Assembly: GCA_900323505.1 (NCBI GenBank)
Contig: OOIN01000004.1
Coordinates: 1 to 64,000, forward strand
Reading direction: 5' to 3'
Length of the DNA stretch: 64,000 nucleotides
Origin: Ustilago trichophora
Lineage: Eukaryota; Basidiomycota; Ustilaginomycetes; Ustilaginales; Ustilaginaceae
A program made the position numbers and the translations under genes. Each line of letters begins with the position of its first letter. Within the stretch, counting starts at the first letter, position 1. Below, in pieces: positions 18,141 through 28,464 of the stretch. The notes under the pieces were generated by a model. It made no database searches, was not told the DNA's origin, and saw only the letters and a program-made list of their open reading frames with translations.

Positions 18141-18456
18141 GGTGTGCGTGCCCAAGAGAGACGAGACCCGGTGTTGTGTGTCGAGGAAGAGAGTCGGCGA
18201 GGATCAGAAAGACGTGAAGACGTGACACAAGCGTGCCAGCTGTCGTTGGATGCGTCACATTTGTTTGTCGTTGTCCCACAGAACTCCAGTGACGAATAAG
18301 ATGGTGGTGGCAGGGACGGATGGGATGGATGGCATCGTTGGTGTCCCAAATGCAGATGTACAGTAGTTCTGGAGTTTTGGCTGAGCAGGGTGTGCGCGTG
18401 TGCAGGTACCTCGAATCTCGGATCTCGGATAATGGATGATGAATGGACCTCGAAAC
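18141..18456. other. Intergenic, upstream of the frameshifted NTPase gene
   Basis: About 316 bp with no open frame of note. It ends at the GAAAC target site used by the copia element (18,452-18,456). It presumably held the promoter of the minus-strand NTPase paralogue. Confidence 0.4.
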
Positions 18457-18668
18457 TGTTAGTTTCTCAGTCTCAAAAAGGTTCGATAAAAATGTTCTAA
18501 AAATAATGTTTTCCCGATGTGTTTCCCCGACTCATTTCCCCGATGCACAAGCCAACAACTTCGCTCCAACAGCGATAGCCAATTTGGTGCGACTTCGCAC
18601 ATGTATATATATGGCTCCCCCGATCCACTTCAGTAATTTGAACCTCAGTTGCGACAATAACTTTAACA
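18457..18668 (+). repeat. 5' LTR of the copia element
   Basis: 212 bp, from TGTTAG to TTTAACA. It contains a TATATATA run near 18,603-18,611, probably the retrotransposon promoter TATA element. It differs from the 3' LTR at four sites. Confidence 0.97.
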
Positions 18669-18682
18669 GGTTATGAGCCCAA
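18669..18682 (+). promoter_or_regulatory. Primer-binding site complementary to initiator tRNA-Met anticodon arm
   Basis: Directly after the 5' LTR lies GGTTATGAGCCC, the complement of GGGCTCATAACC, which is the anticodon stem-loop of eukaryotic initiator tRNA-Met (anticodon CAT). Drosophila copia primes reverse transcription from a half tRNA cut at this loop. The match suggests the same mode here; the tRNA itself is not in the window. Confidence 0.65.
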
Positions 18683-18739
18683 GTTGCACTCCCCTGCGTA
18701 CAGTAAGTAAGAAGCTAACACCAGAATCGAAGACAAACA

Positions 18740-21700
18740 ATGACGGACAAGGAAGCAAGTCTCATTGGTATCCCCAGGCTGAAGTCGGTGGATGACTACT
18801 TCACCTGGAAGGACAACTTCACGGCGGCCATGATGGCCAAAGGAAAGGTCTATATATGTATGACGCAGGGCATGCCTGAAGTTACGGCACGGGCTCGAGA
18901 AGAATGGATGGAGGCAGACATCAAGGCAAAAGGATTCATCCTTCAAGCAATTGGACAGGAATATAGGCACCTGGTGAAGTCGCTGCCAACACCCATGGAG
19001 ATGTGGCAGCGACTTCAGGGCCATTTTGAGGAGCATGTAAGCCTCCGAGTGGAAATGTTACAGACACAGCTTAACACAATCAAACAGAAGGAAGGAGAGG
19101 GAATCGACCCCTACTCTGCCAGGATTGCAAAGATCTGCGAACAACTCGACGCTGCTGGATACAAGACCGATGTCGACAGACGAATGAAAGCACTAGTGCA
19201 GGGACTTTGCCCTGAGTACGGAGTATACAAGGCAATGCTAATGCGAGAAAATGACACATACTGGAAACTCATCAAGAAGGAAATTACGTATACTGATGCC
19301 GATGGAAAACAGCACACAGTCACTCAAGGGCTCAATGAGCTGGACGAAATAGAAAGATACAATGATGCACTGAGGACCCTAAAGGCCCGGGAGGAGGAGC
19401 TCAACCAGACAGGCAAGGCGAAGGATAGCTCCAAAATAGAGATGGCGATGTCAGCTAATAGACAACCACATGGCGGGCAGCGACATCGCAATACCAAACA
19501 TAATCTCAACGGGGAACAGTTTACTGGATCCAAAGGCGCCTGTTTCAAATGCGGAAGGATTGGACACATAGCAGCACTGTGTGGAAAGAAATGTTACAAC
19601 TGCAATAAGGTTGGACACCTTGCAAGACACTGCAAACAAAGTGCCGCGACTTCAAACGGAAACCGACCTTTTCAACGCAAGGAAGTTGCCAACGCCGCGA
19701 CTGAAGAAAATGACAACCAAATGCCGAACACGTCAAACAACGAAAATAGGGAACAAAATGAAGAGCCGGACGTGTGGGGATGTGCAGCACAAGTAGTCGC
19801 CAAAGTCGCTGACGAATCATCCCTACTAGCTGGCCGAAGTCACAGTATAAATGATCATTGGATACTTGACTCTGGTGCCTCTTTGCACATGACGAACAGG
19901 CTGGAATACTTCAGTAAACTCGTTAAAGGAGAATCATACTTAAGAATCAGGACTGCGACTGGCGACGTCCTGAAAGTAGAAGGAATAGGACAGGTCGAAT
20001 TCGCACCCATCATCGATGGCAAACGAGGCGAAAACGTAGTATTCAAACGAGTACTATATGTACCAAAGCTTTCGGCAAACCTGCTGTCTCTTGTAAATCT
20101 TGTGAAGGCAGCCAACATCAACTTCACTGTCGACAACAGACTGACCGCCGCAGAAGTCACTGCAAACGGAAAGAAGGTCTTACAATGCAAATATGAAGGA
20201 AACAGTCTGATATTGAAGGGACACACTATCCAATACAAGGCCGCAAACTTGGCGATAATCAAGAACAACGATATCGAAGCCTGGCATCGCAGGCTTGGCC
20301 ACATTAATACGAAGTCAGTCAAGGAAGCCATAGAAGTGGCAACGAAAGAAAAATTACCGAGCGACCTCGCGAAGAGAATTCAATGCGAAACGTGCAAAGT
20401 CGGAAAACATACAAGGAATCCATTTCATAGGTCGGTGACGAGGTCGACGAGACCCCTGGAACTCGTCCACTCTGACGTCGTTGGACCTTACGAAACAGAC
20501 ATCGACGGAAAGAGGTACATGGTCACCTTTGTTGATGACTTCTCAAGGCACGTAACAGGTGTTCCAATTGAAACGAAGGACAAGGTAGCTACGGCCTTCT
20601 ACTTTTACTCAATCCACATGGAAGGGCGAACTGGAAAGAAACTCAGTATGCTGCTCAGTGACAATGGCGGTGAATTCGTTAATAAAGAGATGGATGACTA
20701 CATGCGACGTCGGGGCATTGTACACAGAAGGACGGCTCCATACACACCTCAACAAAATGGTATAGCGGAAAGGATGAACAGGACTGTCATGGACATGGTT
20801 AGGTGCATGCTCTATGAATCCGGGCTGCCTGGACGATTTTGGACCAAGGCGGCAATGCATGCAATCTATGTACGAAATCGCGTACCGAACAAGTGGACCG
20901 GACCAACGACTTCGCCGCTGGAACTATTCCTTGGTGAGAAAGCAACTATACAAGACATTCGACCGTTTGGGTGCACAGCCTATGTCCACATTCAGGAAGC
21001 AGAAAGGAAGTCGAAGCTGGAACCCAGGAGTACCAAGATGATAAACCTAGGAATTTCATACGGACGAAAGGCCTATGAAGTGGTCGACCTCAGCCTCCTC
21101 AACAAAAGGATAAGCAGGGACATCACCTTTGTTGAAACGGACTTTCCTGCCAAACGAAAGGAAGTCCAACCTCCTAATGCCCAAGAGGTGATAACCACCA
21201 CAACCCTGGAAGAAAGCAATGAAGAAGAGACAAGTATTGGACCAGGGGGAGAAGGCGACATCAGTGAAGTCGAACTTGCGAACCTCACTACTCAAGTCGA
21301 ATTCGCCGCTACCCCTAGACCAGAGCAAGACCCCCTCACACTCCAGGAAGCACAGAAGCGCAAGGATTGGAACAAGTGGAAGGAGGCGATGGACAAAGAA
21401 TTGGAAAGTCACCGTGAAAATGGCACGTGGGAAGTCACTAGTAAACCCACCAGTGATGGCCACGTTGTCGACTGTAAGTGGGTTTATAAACTAAAGATTA
21501 ACCTAGATGGATCATTGGACAAATACAAAGCCAGACTCGTGGCAAGGGGTTTCACACAGCGAGAAGGCATCGACTACGAGGAAACATTCGCTCCCGTACT
21601 CAAGTTTTCCACCCTCAGGATATTAATTGCACTAGCGACATCACTAGGACTGAAGATGGAGCAAATGGACGTTGTCACCGCGTTCCTGAACGGCGTAATC

Positions 21701-22861
21701 ACCGAAGATATCTTTATGAAACCACCCCCTGGATATTGGGAAGGGAAAACATTGAAACTCAAGAAGGCATTATACGGCCTCAAACAAGCTGGAAGAAAGT
21801 GGTACGAAAGACTCGATGAAAGCCTGCGTGACATGGGCTTCACTAGGATTGCCAGCGACTTCGGAGTATACAAGATAGGAACATTAGCGAAGTCGCTGTG
21901 CATAATTGCCGTATATGTTGATGATATAGTCCTGGTCACTCGTACTCAGGAAGACATGGACAAATACAAGAGAGAGTTAACCAGGCGATTCAAGATGACA
22001 GAAGGAGGGAAACTAAAGTATATACTTGGACTGGAAATTACATGGAATACAGACAGTACAAAGTTAAGCCAATCAGCATATGTCCGGCGAATGGTCGACA
22101 AGTTCTTGGTCAAAGGTGCAAAACCAGCGACAACGCCGCTACCGTTAAAAGAATTTGACAGCGACGTCGAACCATTAAATGAACAAGACCACAAGAGGTA
22201 TCGCATGATTGTGGGGTCACTACTGTATGCATCGACGGGCACGAGGCCTGACATCAGCTACGCCACCAGTCGACTCAGCAAGCACCTGGAAAATCCAACC
22301 CAGGCATCAATGAAAAGCGCAATGCACCTCCTACGGTACCTCAAAGGAACTCAGAACGTTGGTATCCACTTCTCAAAAGGAATGACGACGTCGACTGTGT
22401 TAGAAGGATACAGTGACGCTGACTTCGCCGGGGACACACAAGATCGAAAATCAACGACGGGCATTGTAACGATTGTATATGGTTCGCCGGTGAACTGGTT
22501 TTCAAAGAAACAGCCATTAGTCGCCGACTCAACCACAGTCGCCGAATACATTGCCATGACAGAGTCAGTAAAGGACATAATTTGGACTCGCAGCTTACTG
22601 GACGAGCTGGGACTTCGACAGTACAGTCCCACCAACATTCACGTCGACAACGCTGCAGCTAGACAACTTGCTGCAGATCCCAAATTTCACAGTCGCACAA
22701 AACACATAGACGTGAAATTCCACTTCATTCGAGAACATGTGGGCAATAACGAAGTAAAGATTGTGCCCGTGACAACACTGCAGCAGAAAGCTGACTGCCT
22801 AACGAAAACGTTGGGCCCAAACAAGGCGGAAGAAGGCAGGCGGATGCTCAACATGCATTAA
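18740..22861 (+). CDS. Copia gag-pol polyprotein
   Basis: One intact frame of 1,373 residues from ATG 18740. Approximate order: gag capsid-like region of the UBN2 type 1-250; two CCHC zinc knuckles (CFKCGRIGHIAALC near 268 and CYNCNKVGHLARHC near 286); aspartic protease with DSGAS near 377; integrase with the HRRLGH zinc-binding start near 515 and core motifs HSDVVGPY near 577 and SDNGGEF near 640; reverse transcriptase with PPPGY near 994 and YVDDIVLV near 1059; RNase H with YSDADFAGD near 1224 and a C-terminal CLTK motif. Gag and pol share one frame without a stop or shift, as in Drosophila copia and plant copia elements. All catalytic motifs looked for are present, so the element may be autonomous. 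It lies 71 bp after the 5' LTR. Confidence 0.97.
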   Translation: MTDKEASLIGIPRLKSVDDYFTWKDNFTAAMMAKGKVYICMTQGMPEVTARAREEWMEADIKAKGFILQAIGQEYRHLVKSLPTPMEMWQRLQGHFEEHVSLRVEMLQTQLNTIKQKEGEGIDPYSARIAKICEQLDAAGYKTDVDRRMKALVQGLCPEYGVYKAMLMRENDTYWKLIKKEITYTDADGKQHTVTQGLNELDEIERYNDALRTLKAREEELNQTGKAKDSSKIEMAMSANRQPHGGQRHRNTKHNLNGEQFTGSKGACFKCGRIGHIAALCGKKCYNCNKVGHLARHCKQSAATSNGNRPFQRKEVANAATEENDNQMPNTSNNENREQNEEPDVWGCAAQVVAKVADESSLLAGRSHSINDHWILDSGASLHMTNRLEYFSKLVKGESYLRIRTATGDVLKVEGIGQVEFAPIIDGKRGENVVFKRVLYVPKLSANLLSLVNLVKAANINFTVDNRLTAAEVTANGKKVLQCKYEGNSLILKGHTIQYKAANLAIIKNNDIEAWHRRLGHINTKSVKEAIEVATKEKLPSDLAKRIQCETCKVGKHTRNPFHRSVTRSTRPLELVHSDVVGPYETDIDGKRYMVTFVDDFSRHVTGVPIETKDKVATAFYFYSIHMEGRTGKKLSMLLSDNGGEFVNKEMDDYMRRRGIVHRRTAPYTPQQNGIAERMNRTVMDMVRCMLYESGLPGRFWTKAAMHAIYVRNRVPNKWTGPTTSPLELFLGEKATIQDIRPFGCTAYVHIQEAERKSKLEPRSTKMINLGISYGRKAYEVVDLSLLNKRISRDITFVETDFPAKRKEVQPPNAQEVITTTTLEESNEEETSIGPGGEGDISEVELANLTTQVEFAATPRPEQDPLTLQEAQKRKDWNKWKEAMDKELESHRENGTWEVTSKPTSDGHVVDCKWVYKLKINLDGSLDKYKARLVARGFTQREGIDYEETFAPVLKFSTLRILIALATSLGLKMEQMDVVTAFLNGVITEDIFMKPPPGYWEGKTLKLKKALYGLKQAGRKWYERLDESLRDMGFTRIASDFGVYKIGTLAKSLCIIAVYVDDIVLVTRTQEDMDKYKRELTRRFKMTEGGKLKYILGLEITWNTDSTKLSQSAYVRRMVDKFLVKGAKPATTPLPLKEFDSDVEPLNEQDHKRYRMIVGSLLYASTGTRPDISYATSRLSKHLENPTQASMKSAMHLLRYLKGTQNVGIHFSKGMTTSTVLEGYSDADFAGDTQDRKSTTGIVTIVYGSPVNWFSKKQPLVADSTTVAEYIAMTESVKDIIWTRSLLDELGLRQYSPTNIHVDNAAARQLAADPKFHSRTKHIDVKFHFIREHVGNNEVKIVPVTTLQQKADCLTKTLGPNKAEEGRRMLNMH

Positions 22862-23348
22862 CTGCCGGCGACGAAGATAAAAGGAAAAAGGCGCAGAGCA
22901 CGGACTTAGGCAGTACAAGATTTGAGTTGCGCCGCAAAGTCAAACTTAGGAGGAAGCTCGGACGAGGAAAAAGGGTAGGGACAATCTCGGACCAAGATAA
23001 AGTTAAAAAGGTTATATTTGGGGTGGTGGTGACGAGATAGGGTTACATTCGGAGCGGCATCGGCATGTACGATGTCACTCACCGCTGTAAAAGAAAGATA
23101 AGACGAAGTCACTGGCGCAATCGCCCGTGATTCGTTGGAAGAAAAAGAGTGCGCAGAAGAAGGACGATGATACTCAGTCGAGGAGCCCAGGCCCCAGGCT
23201 CGCTACAGGACGACAACGACCAACGAGAAAATATTTGCAATGGAGAAGTTGGTGCAGTGAAGATATAAAACAAGCACCGAAGTCGTCCAGAGATGATGGG
23301 AGACTCAAGCTCCCAAACAAACACAATATTACGCTCACAACTCCAACC

Positions 23349-24143
23349 ATGAGCGAAATCGGTAACAGCCAGGATAATGTTTGGGTCAAATTCCCACCTC
23401 CCGACCCAAGCCAACACCCCCCAACCAACAACAACGATAGCGATGATGATTTTGAATTAGGTTTCGACATAGGCGCACTAATCAACGATGACGACGAAGT
23501 CGATGCACAGGCTGACGACGAATCGGAGGAAGTCGACGAGCTGGAGGAAGAACTAGGCATAGAGGAACAACTGGACAATGCGGTGGAAATATACACACCC
23601 TGTGATACGTGCTCAAGGTTCAATTATGTTTGCCAGTATGCTCCGGAGGTCAAGCATGGGCTTCGCTCCCAGAAGTGTTACAGGTGCTATGTTCGTAAGC
23701 GCAAATGCTCCAATGACTACTCGAGGCGCTCCATTAACCACAGGCGTATGTTGATCGAGCAAGCCTTCAACCGTGGACAGCGTTCTGCACTACGCACCGA
23801 AGTCACCACTGGCTTCCGCCGTTTGCGCGCCGAAGACACTGCCATCCTCCAATCCGTTCATTCTCTCAACAACAACGTCGGCACACTCACTCGTCAAGTG
23901 GAATCTCTTCGAGATGAGGTTCACCGTCTCCGAGAACTATCTCAAAATCAATTCATCCTACTCAAGACAATCTACACCGCACACGTCGACGAATTCGAAG
24001 GACTCAAGGACGCCATTATCACCAAACTCGAAAATGTCCGCTGGGTGGACTTCACGCATGTTGACGGCAAGACTCGAAACTTTGCAACCTTGTCGGAAAT
24101 GATGGATGCTGTATTTGGTCCTGTCCTCAAAGAGGACGAGTAA
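23349..24143 (+). CDS. Accessory Zn2Cys6-like coiled-coil protein inside the retrotransposon
   Basis: A 264-residue frame starts at ATG 23349, 487 bp after the gag-pol stop, and ends 124 bp before the 3' LTR. An upstream extension of the frame to 23,127 is open but less likely to be translated. The first 80 residues are very acidic (runs of Asp/Glu). A cysteine cluster follows with the spacing C-x2-C-x6-C-x14-C-x2-C-x6-C (CDTCSRFNYVC and CYRCYVRKRKC), the arrangement of fungal Zn(II)2Cys6 binuclear clusters with a longer linker. Residues after it are basic (RKRKC...RRSINHRR). A predicted coiled coil with LNNNVGTLTRQVESL-type heptads completes a regulator-like layout. The env position of copia elements is usually empty. 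It may be a captured host transcription factor or a nucleic-acid-binding helper; neither is shown. Confidence 0.75.
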   Translation: MSEIGNSQDNVWVKFPPPDPSQHPPTNNNDSDDDFELGFDIGALINDDDEVDAQADDESEEVDELEEELGIEEQLDNAVEIYTPCDTCSRFNYVCQYAPEVKHGLRSQKCYRCYVRKRKCSNDYSRRSINHRRMLIEQAFNRGQRSALRTEVTTGFRRLRAEDTAILQSVHSLNNNVGTLTRQVESLRDEVHRLRELSQNQFILLKTIYTAHVDEFEGLKDAIITKLENVRWVDFTHVDGKTRNFATLSEMMDAVFGPVLKEDE

Positions 24144-24253
24144 CTGTAAGAAAGGACTTCAACAGTCCCGTTCCATAATCCCCCCCCCCCCCCACTGAAT
24201 TCACTGCTACGATACCAGTTTGATATGCCCGATGTCGCACTCACAACATTTTC

Positions 24254-24267
24254 CTCAAAAGGGGGAG
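24254..24267 (+). promoter_or_regulatory. Polypurine tract of the copia element
   Basis: The stretch CTCAAAAGGGGGAG immediately precedes the TGTTAG start of the 3' LTR, the expected position and composition of a plus-strand primer. Confidence 0.85.
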
Positions 24268-24479
24268 TGTTAGTTTCTCAGTCTAAAAAAGGTTCGATAA
24301 AAATGTTCTAAAAATAATGTTTCCCCGATGTGTTTCCCCGACTCATTTCCCCGATGCACAAGCCAACGACTTCGCTCCAACAGCGATAGCCAATTTGGTG
24401 CAACTTCGCACATGTATATATATGGCTCCCCCGATCCACTTCAGTAATTTGAACCTCAGTTGCGACAATAACTTTAACA
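24268..24479 (+). repeat. 3' LTR of the copia element
   Basis: 212 bp matching the 5' LTR except for four substitutions. It is followed by the GAAAC target-site duplicate. Confidence 0.97.
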
Positions 24480-24484
24480 GAAAC

Positions 24485-25181
24485 GGCGCGCACGCAATGA
24501 AGTTCATAGCTCTTCCCTGCGAACCAAATCGAACGTGCTCGTTGACCATCTCCTTACAGAACCGATCAACCCAAGCAAGGCTATTACACACAGTTGACTG
24601 CTGAGACTGTTGGTCTGATCGTGCCCGCACCTTGGCCACGTTAGTCAATGCCAGCCAGCCAGGCTGGTGGCCTGATTGGACATGTCTTTGGCACCTGAGG
24701 TTCAGTTTCTTGCCCTGGCTGATGGCGATACTGTACCATGCAACCCATCGCAACCGCCGCTGCTAATGCCATCGTCGATCAAGCCCCGCTTTCCTTTCGC
24801 AGTATAAGCACGTGAGATCAGCACCTGGGAAAGACGCTGCACGTCAGGCTCGATCATATAATAAGCATCTGTTCAGCAACTTGTTGCTCGCCAAGCTTTG
24901 GTCTTGCCAAAAAATGCTGTACATGATCGTTAGTCTGTTGCTAGAAGGAAAGCCTTGGATTGCTTTACTGAAACATCCTGTCGAACAAAGACTTGACTGG
25001 TCGTGTAATTGTCTGCGAACTAGCTTTATTCACGCTTGCCATCAGCTGGTGAGGCGTGATGTGAGACTCTTGTTTGTTATCTCGAGCACTTCTGAATTCG
25101 CGTCGGGCCAAAAGATGAAGCTTTCGGCGCGTGGGATGGGGTCAGCATTATGCGTCAATGGCACGGTTTGGACCGATTATT
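24485..25181. other. Intergenic region downstream of the retrotransposon
   Basis: Short frames on both strands (for example plus 24,812-25,192) show no domain or compositional sign of coding. A minus-strand frame entering the LTR is interrupted by the insertion and may be a relic, but nothing can be recognised. Confidence 0.4.
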
Positions 25182-26177
25182 TCAAGAGGTGAAGGATGTG
25201 TATTGTACATTTGTGCCTGCTGGAGTGAGGTTTGCTTTGACGTAGGGCTGCTGGTTGGGCTGGGCTAGGACGTAATCGTTGTGGGAGCGGACCAAGCTTG
25301 CATAGTAGTGTTGCAAGACGGAGCCACTGCAAATCAAGTGCCAGTCGATGATCTGGAGAAACTCCTTTTCGAGCAGGTTGATCTCTGCGAGGCTGATGCC
25401 GCCTACTTTTGCATAATGCTCGTTGGTGTTGAAGGCATCGCAGAGCGCTTTAGACGCACAGAGGATGGCAGCGCAAATGAAGCGATGGACGGTGAGGCCG
25501 CAGATGGTGAAGCCTTGGAGGCGCTCGCATACACGATCGATGTAGACGAGGAGGATGAGGATGCAGCATTTCTCGACCGAGGTGTATTTTGCGATACGAC
25601 GGAGGTAGGCAGAGAGCGAGATGTTGGGAGTAGCTCTTGAGTGAAAGCGGGTCAAGGCGGACGGATGGAGTGGAAGCGAATCGTTGTGCTCTGTTAGCTT
25701 CACCAGCATATCTACGACGAGGACGAGGACATCTTCGAGCTGTGCATCATCAAAGAGATAAGGAAGCACCTTGGGATTGGATGGAGCGGGAGCCGATGCT
25801 AGTGCTTGTGCTGCTGGTGCGATCGGTGGTTGTGCTGGAGTGGCTGTTTCGGTGAATGATGCCACGGTCCCTGCTGCTGTTGCTGTTGCTGTTGCTGTTG
25901 GTGGTGGTGGTGATGGTGATGGTGGTGGTAGTGGTGGCTGCTGTACTGAGGCCGCTCTGGCAGAATGCGGTGCTGAAAGAGGGTTTAGTGCATGTGTGGA
26001 AGCGTGTGACGGTGACGAAGCGTGTGCTGATGCCGGCGTGAATGTGGCTGGAGCGACTGAGCCAGCCAGGGGGAAAGCGGACGGCACATGGTGAGTGTAT
26101 GATCGTGAAGGGCCAGGTGAATGTGATGGTGATGGTGATGGTGGAGAAGAAAGAGAAGATGACAGGGGATGAGTCAT
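25182..26177 (-). CDS. Pho80/Pcl-type cyclin
   Basis: A 331-residue frame from ATG 26177. The first 130 residues are a Ser/Pro/Ala/Thr-rich low-complexity region. Residues about 145-300 carry the Pho80-like cyclin fold: the entry helix segment DDAQLEDVLVLVVDMLVKL, then ISLSAYLRRIAKYTSVEKCCILILLVYIDRV, HRFICAAILCASKALCDAF and the diagnostic NEHYAKVGGISLAEINLLEKEFLQIIDWHL. Proteins of this family bind Pho85-type cyclin-dependent kinases and steer phosphate, glycogen and cell-cycle responses; which Pho85 partner role applies here cannot be told. The start is fixed by the first in-frame ATG; five upstream codons are open but lack one. A GAT-type and CTG-type repeat enrichment reflects the low-complexity N-terminus. 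Confidence 0.88.
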   Translation of the reverse strand: MTHPLSSSLSSPPSPSPSHSPGPSRSYTHHVPSAFPLAGSVAPATFTPASAHASSPSHASTHALNPLSAPHSARAASVQQPPLPPPSPSPPPPTATATATAAGTVASFTETATPAQPPIAPAAQALASAPAPSNPKVLPYLFDDAQLEDVLVLVVDMLVKLTEHNDSLPLHPSALTRFHSRATPNISLSAYLRRIAKYTSVEKCCILILLVYIDRVCERLQGFTICGLTVHRFICAAILCASKALCDAFNTNEHYAKVGGISLAEINLLEKEFLQIIDWHLICSGSVLQHYYASLVRSHNDYVLAQPNQQPYVKANLTPAGTNVQYTSFTS

Positions 26178-27321
26178 GACGGGCAGCAGCAACGGCCGTT
26201 CGGAAGCATTCCGAACATCCGATCCCTGAAAAAGGCTGTGCTATGAATCGAGAGTCGAAGTGTCCAAGGTGGAATGGTTGGATGCCTGAATCGGAAGGGC
26301 CGCGGTGCAGAAAGAAGCAGCGGCTGGACAGAATGCCAGTGTCAGGACCAGAGCCGGTGCCAAGGCCAAGGCCAGTGTCGGGGGACTCTCCGAGATGGAT
26401 GGATGATTCCGTCGGCGTGATCGAGATGCTAGGATTGCTTGTCAGCCATATTCCTGAAGAGCAATAGTGAATCGAGAATAGGCCTTATCAACACCAGTGG
26501 ATGGATCCCGAATAGAATAGTCTTGTCACAATGTTTGGCTCTACACGAGGTTCGTGTGCTGTGTGTATTGTGTCGCGTCCTTTAGGATGAAACTGCGGAT
26601 GTCGAGATGAGAGCAGCGGCAGACTGAATAGCGCAGCGTGGATGAAAAGGAAAGAATAGTTTGGAGGAGGAGGATATTGAGGATGATGATGATGATGATG
26701 ATGATGATGGTAATGATGTGAATGTTTCGAGTTGACAAGCAACAAGATCGCGCATTTCCAACTTGGCGGCCATTCGCCGTAATTAACTTGACCAAGTTGG
26801 CCTGCATTGCAGAACATCTCTATTACGATGTCAGACCGAGTCGTCGCCCTCATTGTCACTCGTCACTGCTGCTCAACGCTTCAAACATGGTTCGAGACGC
26901 TCTTGCTTCTATACACTTGTGTGATGAATTGCGAGTCAAAGCCGGTAGAAAGTGGATTCTGAAAATGGATACAATGCACAGAGAGCACAGGGCAGAGGGT
27001 GAGCGTCTTTCCTCTCTATTTCTGCGTCAGCTGGCATGGGATGGCATGAAAAAGCACGCGCTCCAACAGACGTAAACGTGCTCTCATTAGCGTCAAATGT
27101 GTTCCTATTCTTTTTGTCTCGGTGGCCTATCTCTCTGGATCTAAGCCCGATTTGCATATATTTTCCCGATTGAATTCACCACCAAGGTCCGAGTCAGTCT
27201 TGACACGGCTTGGAAACAGCTCAAGCCAAGTTACTCCAACCTCCACCCTTAACATACATGATCTTTGCCACCTCGACGTCACTCACTCTACCTGTGGCTC
27301 ACGTATGTACACATCATCAAC
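26178..27321. other. Intergenic region between cyclin and CIA2 genes
   Basis: A divergent promoter region of 1.1 kb. It holds a GATGAT microsatellite at about 26,682-26,710 and otherwise no supported gene. Short frames on both strands have no recognisable domain. Confidence 0.45.
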
Positions 27322-28245
27322 ATGGAACAGAAAGACAACGCCAATCCCATCGTCTACCAGTCCAGCTCCAGCTCGAGCCAGCGTCGCGCTTCTCCCAGTG
27401 CCAACGCCGAATGGTGGCGAGACCACTCGATCCACTCTTCTGCTCAATCCGTCGCTCGCACTCCTGCTACCCACACCATTGCCGCCATTGGTGGCGCCGC
27501 TCCTTCCTCAAGTAGCACCAGCTCCAGCTACAACCTCGCTACCTCTTTTGCTCGAGCAACTCGATCTACCATTGATCAAGATGATGAAGAGCACGACGAC
27601 GACGGTGACGGTAATGTAGCCATGACAGCAAACCCTTCTTCACCATCCGCATCACTCGAAACAGAGCTTCCCGGCCACCGCAGCAAGACCGACGTTCCCA
27701 TCACTGCTTCTGACGAGCGCATTGATAGTCAAGAGATCTACGACCTCATCCGCTCCATCACCGACCCTGAGCATCCACTCACCCTTGAACAGCTCGCCGT
27801 CGTCAATGCATCCCACATCACCGTCTCTCACGGCGATGCCTCCACCAACAAGCTCCCCCATGTCCTCCTCGAGTTTACGCCCACCATTCCACACTGCAGC
27901 ATGGCCACCCTCATCGGCCTCTCCCTCCGCGTCCGTCTTCTGCGCGCTCTTCCTGACCGCTTCAAAGTCGACATTCGCGTACGTCCAGGTACACATCAGA
28001 GCGAGAATGCAGTCAACAAGCAGCTCAACGATAAAGAGAGAGTCGCAGCCGCCCTCGAAAACTCGCATCTCTTCAACGTCGTACAGGGCTGTCTCGCCAG
28101 TGCGGGCAGGAGGGGAAAGAGTGCCGATGAAATTGCCGGTTATCTCAACGCTCCTCCCGCCGGCGATGCCAATCACGACCAGGATCACCAGAATATCTGG
28201 AAGACCGTCGATGAGATTACCACCCGCATGGGAATTGCCGTTTGA
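27322..28245 (+). CDS. CIA2: MIP18/CIA2 family cytosolic Fe-S assembly factor
   Basis: A 307-residue frame from ATG 27322; the upstream extension has no ATG. Residues 1-150 are Ser/Thr/Ala-rich with an acidic stretch. The conserved MIP18 (DUF59) domain fills the C-terminal half: [23 protein letters not shown], the hallmark [22 protein letters not shown] containing the active-site-like Cys of TIPHCS, and [25 protein letters not shown]2 bridges the CIA targeting complex (with Cia1 and Met18) to deliver Fe-S clusters to nuclear and cytosolic apo-proteins such as DNA polymerases and helicases. The N-terminal extension is longer than in animal MIP18 but similar extensions occur in fungal Cia2. It is convergent with the Med19-like gene. 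Confidence 0.93.
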   Translation: MEQKDNANPIVYQSSSSSSQRRASPSANAEWWRDHSIHSSAQSVARTPATHTIAAIGGAAPSSSSTSSSYNLATSFARATRSTIDQDDEEHDDDGDGNVAMTANPSSPSASLETELPGHRSKTDVPITASDERIDSQEIYDLIRSITDPEHPLTLEQLAVVNASHITVSHGDASTNKLPHVLLEFTPTIPHCSMATLIGLSLRVRLLRALPDRFKVDIRVRPGTHQSENAVNKQLNDKERVAAALENSHLFNVVQGCLASAGRRGKSADEIAGYLNAPPAGDANHDQDHQNIWKTVDEITTRMGIAV

Positions 28246-28464
28246 GCGTTCCAAGCATTCCAAAACATTTATACCTCCTACCTACGCTGCGATCAAGCAT
28301 CTCGCATTAGTAGCATCTTTCTCGTGCCTCCGCTCTCTCTGTGCGTGTGTGGGATCTGCATAAAGACCCTTGAGTCGTGGTAATGATTGCGAGTGAGCAT
28401 GATTGAGATACAAATACAAAAGTGAGGTTGGGGGTGAGGTTGGGGGTGAGGTTGAGGCGACAAT

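Larger units (their letters stand above)
18457..24479 (+). mobile_element. Complete Ty1/copia LTR retrotransposon (6,023 bp)
   Basis: Two 212-bp LTRs (18,457-18,668 and 24,268-24,479) begin TGTTAG and end TTTAACA, with TGTTA/TAACA terminal inverted repeats. They differ at four positions by direct comparison. The 5-bp sequence GAAAC flanks both sides (18,452-18,456 and 24,480-24,484), a clean target-site duplication. A primer-binding site follows the 5' LTR, a polypurine tract precedes the 3' LTR, the gag-pol frame is intact and an additional gene lies after pol. The order protease, integrase, reverse transcriptase, RNase H places it in Ty1/copia (Pseudoviridae type). Intact coding capacity and similar LTRs suggest recent insertion and possible activity. 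Confidence 0.97.

Noticed and set aside
23127..23348. N-terminal extension of the accessory retrotransposon protein
   Set aside because: The extension is open but basic and unlike the rest. The ATG at 23349 in a good context is preferred.
24812..25192. Plus-strand 126-codon frame downstream of the copia element
   Set aside because: No domain, no conserved composition, and it runs into the 3' end of the cyclin gene.
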